This document shows, piece after piece, positions 50,101-62,100 of a stretch of DNA of 64,000 nucleotides. Each line of letters starts with the position of its first letter. The first letter of the stretch is position 1. The notes beneath the pieces were generated by a model, which was not told the origin of the DNA, made no database searches, and was given only the letters and a program-made list of their open reading frames with translations. The stretch spans positions 114,185,692 through 114,249,691 of the forward strand of contig CM060978.1 in the NCBI GenBank assembly GCA_030765065.1, written 5' to 3'. Source of the DNA: Deroplatys truncata (lineage: Eukaryota; Arthropoda; Insecta; Mantodea; Mantidae). Made by a program: the position numbers and the translations under genes.

Positions 50101-53100
50101 TGATTACTAATGAAGTTGTGTTTGGCTGTAGCTATGATCTGGTTATATGTGGCTTTTAGTTTCATTAGTTCAATACTAATAGATTCAGATCTACTGTGCT
50201 TAATTTTTTCTGTTGCCAACTTAATGAGAATGCACAGTTTCTTTATGTCGGTGATTAGCCAATTAAAATTTTCCTTTTTTTCTGAAGTTCTGATTTCTAG
50301 CATAGACAGGTGGACAGCAAATATTTACATAGTAGTTTAAAAAATTATAGAACATGCTAAGTTTATTATTTGGATCTTGTGCTTGATACACTGTTTCCCA
50401 ATTTTCCTGCTTTAAGCATGCAACTTAGATGTTTTAGGTTATGTTTACTGAATGAGTGGTAACGTTTGATGTGCGTACCTTTCTGTTTTTCTTTTTGTGT
50501 AAATAGAGCAGTTCTTAATGTGATTTGCTGTGCTGTATGGTCAGATAGACATGAATTTATCACATTATGCGACGGAAATGTTATAATGTTTTGCCATTAT
50601 TATAGCACCACATTTGGAAGCCAATTTGCAACGGTATTACAAATAATGTTGTGTGTTTACTTCACGCGTTGCCATCTTGTGATGTCACTCCTTTGTCTGG
50701 TTCGTAGCTCCCTCTGGCGTAGCAATTTGTATCAGTTTTGAAATAATTCACTTTAAATGTTCTCCGGCTAGCTATTTAGGTAGACATTTAACTCTTGCAG
50801 GGTGTGAATCGGAAAGGAATCTTTTATTCAGAAATGATACTGATGAAGAAATTATTTTTATAACTTTTATTGCCGAACACGTTCACTAACACTTTTTACA
50901 TATTGAGATAGATACTCGCCAAACTGAAACTGTTTGTAATAACTTCTTACTTATCACTTTTAACTCGAGTACTTCAACTTTGTGTATTTTTTTAAATGTA
51001 TAATACTTTATAACAATTCTTGTAATTCTGCTGCGCGTAACTTGACGAAATGAAGGACTGGCTGACGATGTGTAGTGTACACGAAATTTTGATGAACTGG
51101 GGGACCGACGTGTAGTGTGTTGAGAATTTTGTTAAACTGGGGACAAGCTCCCTCGAACCCACACTATTTATAGGCCTGCATCAAGATACGCCTAAAGATT
51201 ATAAATGAACTGCTATTGGCTAATAAAACGCGCCAACATTAGCGTCTATTTGAATATCCAATGAAAACCACGAATACATATTGCTTTAGGAAATGTTCTA
51301 GAAGCTTCTAAACGGAAAAAACGCGCGAAACATTACGTAACTTCCTGGTTACCGGTAATGATAAACAACTCATCACCTTGCTGCATTATTGCGTTATTGT
51401 TGACAGTTTCAGTAAAGCCGTATATTATTATTTACCAATAATAATTACAATTAATAAACCTCTGAAATCAATGTCACATAAAAATACATATTCATATTAC
51501 TATCATTAATTACATTTAAGTAATTTGTGATACAAATTACCGTATCAATTTATATTATATGCCTTTTCAGAAATGTTTATTATGATGTTATCTATTCCAG
51601 AGCCACATTTGTCAATGATTCTTGTTGGCTCATTTATAGTAGGTGTTAGATTGAACTCATTTAGGATATTCATTAACCTAGCCTTATTTCGCAAATTTTG
51701 AAGTAAGTTAATATTTATATCCCCCATTATTACTAATTTTGATGCACAATTTTTAAGAGTTTGATCTAATAATAAAGATATATTTTCCAGAAATATGTTT
51801 ATATTTCTATTAGGTGGTCATTATATATTCAACAAGGTAATTATCTGACTGCAACTTTATTTAACTCCTGTTATTTCTATATGACCTTCTATGTTGAGTT
51901 TTTCTAGACTTAGTTCACTGATATTTTCTCTGAAATTACCTCTTATAAATATGCCAACCCCTCCCCATGTTTTGGTCTTCCAACAAAATTTCACTATTTT
52001 CATATTTGAAATGAAATTATTGCCTACTTCATAGTCCTTTAATCCGTGTTCAGTTAGAATAAGAATATCAGGTAGTAGTGTCTTGCTTACAAAAATATTT
52101 AATTGATCAATTTTGTTTGTCAGCATTAGTATGTTTTGATGAATAAATTTCATAGAGCAATCTCCCTGACAGTGTGCAGAAAAGCTGCCTAGTTTTTTGG
52201 ATGTGAAGTGGCAACATTGTTTTCACTAATTGTTACTACACTTTGTACAAGTCCTTGAATTTCAATACCAGTTTCTGTTTTGACGTGTTGTCTGTAACTT
52301 GTAGGTCATCTTGTCCTGATTGTGAAGTGAGATTGATATCAGCAGATCCTACTGCATCTACATATGCCTGATATATAATATTGCCTAACACTTTTTTACT
52401 ATATGAATTTAAGTGCAAACCATGTCTCGTGTGCATGCAACGATCAGCAGTAGATACCTTTACTATTTTTACAAGTTTAAAACTTTTGATAGAGAGAGCC
52501 ATGTTAATGTTTACCATATTCACAACTTTATGCAATGGAGAGTGTTTCCTGAAGTCGTATCTTACTGGGAGGTCCACTAACACTACATTTGTATGGGAGA
52601 ACTTAGGCAGTAATTTTTCAAGGCACTCACCTACAATTTCAGGATTTCCACTGCTAATGTCGTTTGCTCCACCAATTATCACTACACTGTCCTTTTTGGT
52701 AAAGTTTTGAGTTTTTTTTTTTAATTTATGGACGCTCTTTAACTGCTGCAGTCCTTAGCGTCCCATTCTATATTTGGCGTGAAAGACCGGTAATTTTGCT
52801 CAGAGGTCTCTTTATCAGGCTTGAAAGTCTGTTATGTGCCATAAATCTATGACACAGGACCACTGGCTTTACTTCCCTTCTGAAGGAGGCCATGCTAAGG
52901 ATTTTTACGTCCAAAAAAATCTATCGCCCTCTGCCAGATTTGAACCCAAAACTAACATGGCTAGCATGGTTACCACTACACCACATAGGATGACGAAGTT
53001 TTGAGTACTAGCACAGATTGAGTCAGTACCTGCACCGGGTTTGATGATGGTTTTTGTTTCTGGGCTATTTCATTTCTTGCAGACACTTGCAGCTACACCT

Positions 53101-56100
53101 CTGCCATGGCTATCTCTGAAGATCAGCAGTCTTCCAGCCTCTTTTTTGAAGTTCCAAGGAAGTTGAAGGACCTAATGGAGGGTTTCCCTGCATCATCTAT
53201 TTTTGAAGAATATGATATCTAATTTCTTCTATCTTTTGTAGCATCATTCGTCAGAAGATCATACCTATTTTGTGTAGATATGGGCATATTTTTGGTGTTT
53301 GTTTTTCTTTATGTATACTTCCTTGTATGGGGCACCATTTTCCATTCATTGTATGTGCAATTTTCTTCTTCTTGGACTTTGAGGCTATTTGGCTTAGGCA
53401 CTTTTTCCTGTAGTGCTTGGTTTTCCTCTTTGAGTCAAGCAATATCCCGATTCAAGGTGTCTGTTATTTTCTTTAGACTCAGCAGTTCATTTAGGATGTC
53501 ACTCATATTTAAATCCTGCATAGTTGAAGATTTGCTCAGCTTACCTGGATCATTTACTACTTAGAACGCGTTATTGGTGTCACCGTTTTGGATGCAGTTT
53601 TCCACACATCTAATGCAGTACCAATCTTCAGGAATTTCGTCCGGGTGAATCGAACAGCACTTTTGGAAATGATACCATGTATTGCAGCCTTCACAAATGA
53701 TTCTATTTCTAACAACTTGATTATGTTTACCGCAATTAATCTGTTTTAAAACTTTATTTTTCGAGGAGTTGGTATGTGACACGCTTACACTACTAGAGTG
53801 AAAAAGCATATAAGTTATTCCTCCAATGCAAAACCATTATGACTACTTAAAAAGGAGGAAAGTTATTTTGACAAGAAGAGATTTTAAATATGTGGCTGAA
53901 TGTAGTAATTTTTTAAATAACTGGAGCAATGTTCTGATTTATGGTTGTAAAGCAGTGTCTTGAAAAACTATAATGTTACAATGTAACAATTAATGTTAAG
54001 ATTTACAGCTATGATAAAGATCTGAAATATAAAAAGAAAAAAAGACAGAAATATGCAAAGGCATCCATTAAAGCATTCTTCTTTATGATCCTATTTTATA
54101 GAGAGAGATGATTTGAATGTTGAGCTTTTCATAATTACAAAAACACTATTTTTCTCCTCAGATATTCTCATCTTTTAAATCTCCAAGCCAATGCCTTGTG
54201 TCAGACATCTGTTAATGGTTAAGCACACAGATATCACAGCATGCCCTAGTAAGGTTTTCAGGTGATGCAAGATCTCATTGTGGCACCTCCCCCTGTAGAG
54301 ACTAAACTGTACATAGAGGATAAAGATAACATATATTTTTTTACATTATTAATAATTCAGACCTCCAAAAGATTAGTATAGTAGTACTATAGCTGAGAAA
54401 CAATAACGGCGAAAAGAAACAATATTTGTTTGAAAAGGTTTATTTAAACTACTATGGTGCAGGCAATGCTCACATCACGCATACTCAAATTTATATCTTA
54501 ATTAATTTAAAATTGAAATAAACTAAGAAATAAAGAATGAAAACTAAAAAACCTAGATTGCCCCCTCCTCGCTTTTGTGCTTGCAAATTTATTTTTATTA
54601 ATTCAGAATAATTCAAATCTTGGGCAATACTGTTTTCTATAGATAAAATTGCTAGGTCTAACAGTCTATCCTGACACATGGTTGAAGGTAAATAAGTTTT
54701 AATGTGCTATCCACACATTCAGGAATACTTCCTGCCAAACATTTTGTTTAATAAGTTGAAGATCTTTTATTGGTCCTGCTTATTCAAGTTCTTTCAACAA
54801 TGGATTCAGGTGTAAAAGTTCCTCAACTGATTCACAACCAGATGTGTCACATTTTTCCCCTTGGTTAAACCTATTTCTAAATCTGCACAGCCTTTTCCAA
54901 TTTGTACTTTTCAGAAATGTTTTGATATTGTATAAAAAGGACCATGTATTATCAAATTTGGATAGTTGTGTAAATTGAGTGACCAACGCATTCTCAATTG
55001 TATAGATCATAAGGTAAAAGTAATTAATTTTAAACAATTCTCAGTATCTATTGGTGTCTTATCTACAGCTTCGTATTCAAATAATCTCTTCTTTCTTTGG
55101 GATCAGACTGACTTAAAAATAGAATCTGTCCCAGCCTGAGAAGCAATTTCCCTAGCTGTTATCAGAGCAGATGAATAACCCCGGTACTCTTCTACAAACT
55201 TCGAGCAGTTCTTCAGCAATTGTGGAGCGTTTGGAAAATCCATAGTTTCAGACTGTATAGCCTTACTTACCCAAATACAGCACAGGTTGGTATTCTGTGG
55301 TCTTTAAACACTTGGACACTTTGCTTAATAATAACAGTTCTTAATACTGAGGAAGAGAATGGCAGCTCCTTGGTGTGTGACATTATTCTCTCAGCCATGA
55401 CAGTACTAACAGATCTTTATACTCATATCGCACTACTGGATATGTACTGAAGTTTACTATATATTGTAACATAAAAATGTGCTGAAATATGCAAAATAAA
55501 CTATTCTTGCATTTGAACAATGAGGTTAAAAATGTATATAAAAAACTTTTGCACAATTATCAATACTTAGGAAAATATGCATTTACTTATGAATCCTAGA
55601 CAAAATAATGATTAACATTAAGCATCTAGAATTTGAATTAATGAATTTTCAATTGCATGCCACCTCAAAGAAATAGGACTGGGAAACCTCTGTAAAAATT
55701 ATACCCAAGTAGAATTACTTTTTATACCACAAGGTTAGACAGCACATTGTTTGCTTTGCAAATACTTATACACTCAACTCACATTTGATCAAGCAAAATA
55801 TGCAACAAAGGTAATAGTTTCTTACATTGCTTTTACAGGTAGCAGAAGCTACTGGCAAGCAACCATTAAAAGAGATTGAATGCAAGCAGATGACAACACC
55901 AGCTGATGCCAAGAAAATGCAGCATTTGGTATCAGCCAAGAAAAACCGTGCTCAAAATTTTATACGACAAAATTGCATTTTTGTAAAAGAACTGGTCCCT
56001 CAGCAGCCTAAACGTTATTATGTAGATACCAAAAAAGGAGAAATACATGCACTCAAACCTTCAGGCTTTGAACTGAACTACACTTTGAAAAAGGTAAATA

Positions 56101-59100
56101 GAAAATAAGAGTTAGAGATCAAAGCAAAGATAACTGCATTGCATAGGGCAGACATGTGATTCCTATATTTTTCATTCAAATGAGTGAAACAGAACTAACA
56201 CATTTCATGGATCTATAATATTTAAAAATATTAATATAAAGTATTAGTTGATTGTCCTAAATGTTTTCTTTTCACCATAGGTACTCTAAAACATTTGTAG
56301 TGAAATGACTCTTATCTTTATTTTCTACTTCCAACTTGCTGTGGAGCTGTTAATATCTCTACTTGTCTAAGTACTTAATTATCTATGACTAACAAACTGC
56401 ATATATTTATTTTTAATAAGGATGGGAGTATTTCTCAATACTCAATACCTATACTGACTTTTGAACACCTATAGTTGATGCTTGCTTTATATTTACAGTG
56501 TGGGCTACACTCGCATAGAAAGAGCATGCTTTGAGTGTCATTGCATAGCCACAAACTAACAGGCTGAAGGAAAAATAAATATTTTCAAATGCTGAATTAT
56601 CTCATGTGTTAAATTCTTATTTGTTTCTGCTAGATTTGCCTATTTTAGTAGAAACTGGAGTAAGTAATTGTAAAGGTTGGGAGCAAGTCACCAAGCCACA
56701 CAATTGCAGTAATAATGCAGTGTAGTGCATCAGTGAAATTACCTTCATTCACAGCTTAGTTAATGCTATTTGTTACAGGAGTACCTTTCCCCCTTCCTCC
56801 ATTGTTTTGCATGTTTTCATTTAGATAAGAGAGCTGATGGAATTGCATTGATTTACTTAAATGTAGTCATGGGCAGGGGTCAAGAACAATGACAATATTT
56901 TGGTGACCCATGCTAGACAACAATGAGAAGCCTCATCCTTGTCTAGTGCCCCCTCCCCAAAAAAAAAGCAAACTGGAATACATCACCTGCCAGTAATGGT
57001 GGCTGGAGCAGAAATGCGCAAATTAAAGATTTGGAACTATCAAAATAGTTTTGAAGATTTATTTAAAACTTTGGAAGTGTGAGGGTATTGATAGTATCAA
57101 GTTCCCATCTGTAATTATTATTTAAAGCAACATTTAGTGACAATCCATAAATGATGTAAGATCCGGACTGACAGCTTCTGAATTCATCCTGAACCACAGG
57201 TAAAGAGTGACAAATGAGCAAATGAATGAACACTCAAATGAACGAAGGAATTTATTTTACAAACAAATGAATGAATTTATTCTAATATTTGCTTTCTGAG
57301 ACCTACTAACCTGAAATGCATGTTTTGAGGCCCTCTGAATAAAAAATTGTACAAAAAGGCATGAGAGAGAGAGGGAGGGGGAGGGAGAGGGAGAGAGAAC
57401 AGCATAATTCAAAAACGAAAAGTTGGAACAATTCCAAATCTTCTAAGGATGCAACACAGAGATTTTCAGGAAAATCCTTCCCCATCCCAAACTACCCTTC
57501 ATATGAAACATTTTTCATTATTTCTGATTTTCTCAAAAAATGGCGACAATTTTAATTGGAATAGGTACCATATGTTTAAAATATTTGAATTAGTGTAATA
57601 AAACTGTATCTTGAATTTTCTGCAAATAGCTTGCAAAGTCATTCTGAATGAATGTTGTATAATTTTGTATAATTATTAAACCATAAGAGATACATAAAAA
57701 CTTACTTCATCAAACAATGTAAATCTCATTAAAATACACAATTTGTGACAAATAAAATTTTTTCATAGCTTTAGCTGCTTTCAAAATATTTATTTCTTTT
57801 GAGTTACAGCTTATCCATACAAATAGAGTCCATGAGCATAGTGATTAAAATTCATTTTAACTGAGTGGGTTTTTGGTATTGTGAAAAGTGTTGTTCACTG
57901 TTAACTCTCTCTAACTTTTTCAACCCAGAGTACATGTAGGTAAACTTTTTGTGGTTGTTATGAATAGAAAATGAATATTTTTAAATTGAGAATCCGCTAA
58001 AAAATGGTGCAAGATTGTGTCTTTGACCGCTAGGGCTTTAGATAATGCCAGAAAGACTAACCTAGGAAATGAGTTTTATGATAAGGGAAATCAACCGGTA
58101 AGAGCATTAAAGAAGAGTGAAAACTATAATAACTATAGAATAAGCTATAAATGAGTAAATACTGCTAATAAGAAAGTTCGGATCTTTCAGAGCAAAAAGC
58201 AGCCAGAAATTCCTGCGACAGAAGCTATGTTGTACAAGGAGGCTACACACAGAACATTAGCTGCCAGTTTTAAATGCAAACTCTCGAAAAAATATGCGAA
58301 ATCTTTGATATAAACTACATGGGAATCATACTTTTATTAACTGGCTCAATTGGGCAGTCCTGACTGCTTACTTGATTGTCACGCGGGGTATGGGGACAGG
58401 GGCTCAGATTATAGCTTTCTGTGTCGCGAGGGAGTTATGATACTCCATCTGTCTGGCAGCTGGAATGATGCATAAGTAGTAGGTACGAGGGCAAATGTAG
58501 AGATCAGCTGCTGATTAATTTTAATTGTCTGCTAATAATGCAAAATAAGATCGTGATGGCTTAAAATTAAGTAAATGAAACAGTCACAATGTGTTCACAG
58601 TGAGATAGGTTTGAAATCCTATCAATATCGTTGAGTTCATACTGAATTATTTCCACGTCAAGGGTTTATCTTTTACTGGAAGCATAAACACAAAGAAAAG
58701 GCAAGTGGGCCAATTTGTGACACAACTCATTGAAATTAAGTTTATGAAGTTCACCGTCGCAAGAAGATTGTTCTCGGGGTGCATGATGACAGTGAAACTG
58801 GTTCTAGTGATACTGGCCAGGAAAGTCATTCTCCGATCGCAGGTGATATTGTGGTTCCAAGTGCGATTCCACAGCCTAAATCCCAGGAGTCCAATGATGC
58901 AAGCTATTCACGCTGCAAATCCTTTAGCTTCAGTTATGTTGCTAGTCCGTAAAAACCATTAATGCAATTAATATCAGCGATGACAACAAGAGGAATGCTG
59001 GATGGATGCAAGGCTTCAGAAGCGACATTCCTTACCATACATCTGGAGAAACTTTCATTTGGTAACATCAAAACGAAATTATATGTGAAAAAAAGGTGTC

Positions 59101-62100
59101 TACAGTCTAGAGGAGTGTGAAGCAATAATGAATGATAGATTATTCTCTGGTTTCACGGAAGCTACTAGAGCTAATCGAAATGTGAGTGATGAAGACTTGC
59201 GACTACTGACCTTAGAAATGTCACGAGGACTAGATACTGAAAATAAGGATTATAGCGTCTCATACTTGGATAAGTCGTTTCAAGAAACAAATGCAAAACA
59301 AGGAGCAGTAAATAACAAAATTCATATCCCATTCCCATGTTCAGGATGTGACACAAATGGATAAGGCCGCAGAAGAACTTCCTGCAACTATTCAGGAATG
59401 ATTTATCAATTACATACCCTCATCTATTTATGTATAGTACAAACTAAAGCGGGGTTGAGCCAGAAATGCGATCGAAACAGACTCTGTAAAAGAACTCCTA
59501 GGTGAAATTTCGGCACACCGGGAGCGCTGATTTAATGCCAGCAATTGACAGTGTCGTTAACAAACAAAAATATTTCTTTTTTAACTACGTGGTCATATAG
59601 CGTCAGATCTATAGATCGGTGTGTGGCAGACAGTTAACCTTCTAGGTCACATCCCCGTACCATGCCATCTCACTTCGTCACATATAGGGAGGCATGTGAA
59701 CAGCAACTTTACCTCTGTTTGATGGCGGGCAGATGGCAATAAGGTGCCGTCCAGTCTATCTGCTTTCATTATTTGTGGATAGATGGTAGAGGATTCAATT
59801 TACCATCTTTCATGGTTTACTGTTGTGTTATACTGAAGATGGAACTTTGGATAGAGGTTCTAAGTATCCTATCCGGTATTTACCTTGGCGATTGAGGGAA
59901 ACTACTGAGGAAAAAAGAAAGAAAAAAAACCAGCCAGATTGGTTGACCCATGGGTCTGAACTGGAACCTCTCGAATGTGGACCAAAGACGTCATCGTCTG
60001 AGCCATCCCGCTCGGTGATAACATTATTGTTATTGCTGCCACAAAATCACGGAAAATGGGAGAGGGCTGAAACAATGGTTTACAGAGGTCTTATTTCCAT
60101 TGTGTGCAGACAATTGTGCCCTATTCTTCGATTCCTGGATCTCTTATGGCGATACGAGTTATCTTGAAAATATGCTTTCATTGCTGCAGATCCACCTGCT
60201 TGGCAGTTAGTAGTTAGATGGAAGGCCCTCTAGTAACTGGAGCACAGCACGTAGGCCATAGTGGGCCCCTGGGAGGAAGGGATGAAGAGGAGACCTATCC
60301 AGATGACGATATGCGCTAGCAAGTACGGGATCCCTAATGGTTCCAACATGACACCAATCCTGACGCCGGCTAACCCTGCCACCCAAAACCTGGGGGTCCT
60401 GGGTGTAGACAAGAAACTCCCAGTAAGGAAGGGGGCCCCAGCAGTCTCACCAAGCACCAGGGAGAAATATTCATAGTTTAATGTCACAACACACATTAAA
60501 CTATGCAACACACCGTCGCCTAGTCCTACAAACAGATGACAGGAAATTCGTGGTAGAAGGGAATCCATTCCAGCATTTGCCCACCGAGGAAAAAACTCAT
60601 GGTCATAGTGGTCGAACCAACGGGAATCGATCTAGGGACCTCCCGAATGCCAGCCTCACACATTACCACGAAACCATTTGTTCTTCCGGCAGTGGAAGGT
60701 ATTTTATCGCCACCTATCAGAAATCACAACAGATGAAAACATTCAGAAAGAGATTTTCCACTGAGGCAGCATCCTGATATTGCAATCCTTTATACATTTT
60801 CAAGATTTTGGAACATGATAAAGCATTTCTGGTTGGCAAGGAGATGCATGAGTTCTGAGAGCCTGTGAAATATTGTATGGAAACAAAGGAAAAGCCATGT
60901 GAAGATCAGTAAGTGCTTATGCATTGTGCATGGCACCCCCTAAAAAAATATGTTATCACCATTCAATCAACAGTAGTCATATTTCATCAGTCTGGGGGCT
61001 CAGTTGGTTAGGCATTGTACCTCTGATGCCAAGGTGGTGGGTTCAAACATGGCCCAGATCAATGGCTTTTAAGCAACAGCCCATATCAGTAGATTTACTA
61101 TCATGTAAAAGACCTCCTGCAGGATGAAGTTCTGGCACACCAGCAGTACTTATATGATCCTGGCAACTGCCAGCATCATTAACAAACAAAATATTTATTT
61201 CAGTCCCTTTGCTTTTTTATCGCCAAATGAAAATGTTGTAATAGCAGGACAGCTCATGTCTTACCATCTCATACTGTAGCCTATTCAATGCACTACATTG
61301 AAACACACTGAGCATACCTTTCATGCAGCAATGTCCATCTGGATCACATTCTGAGTTGCTGTTGAAGGATTCCAGCTTTGATTTCAGCACCTTACAGTTA
61401 AAATTGTCAGCTGATATTAACCTGGGTGACCTGTTCTTGCTTGCTGGGTGTGGCTCCCTTACTGCAGCCCTTCTGTCACAGGAATTTCTGGATGGGTTTG
61501 GGCAGCAGCATCTCATACATATCTTGAAGAAAAGAGAGAGAGAGAAATTATTATAGCAGTATATTCTTGAAAAATTAAAAATAAAACCATAGACTCTATA
61601 TGAGCTATAAATCTATCCCATTCAGTGAACATGTGCTAAAATGTTCTGAAAAGTTACAAAAAAAAAAAAAAAATCTGATGTGTTGCACTCACATAACTTT
61701 CTCTACTCTTGTGCAAACTATTGCTACAAATGCTTATTCTCCATTTACTTCATGTTAATTGAGATATCAAGCTGTTAATCTTATTGCTAATATTCTTGTG
61801 GGTGCAAGGGGAATATGGTGGGCTTTAAGTGATAGTCAAATCTTTTAAGACCTGGTTGCTATGTGGAACATTCCATTCTCTTTGCATGTCCAGGACATAA
61901 AAAAATGAATAACGAATTCCCCCTTGAGAAAAAGTATAAGTATTGGAAAATTCAAACAAATAACTAGGAATATCTCGGAAATGGTTCATTCCAAAAAATA
62001 AAGTATATGACATAAATTGTGTGTTTTAATGACATCTACATTTTTGTGTAGTCAAATTTTGTGTATCTCTTATAGTTTACGAATTATGCAAAAGTCATTC

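Larger units (their letters stand above)
48412..53809 (-). mobile_element. CR1-like LINE, nearly full length, inactive
   Basis: Order on the minus strand: PHD finger (53809-53561), leucine-zipper-like region (about 53530-53270), SGNH esterase (52682-52236), endonuclease (52153-50366), reverse transcriptase (50303-49032) and C-terminal domain (48864-48412). This is the two-ORF plan known for CR1-group elements. Frameshifts and stops are spread throughout. A SINE (52716-52992) and an R2 LTR (50627-51547) have inserted into it. Confidence 0.82.
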
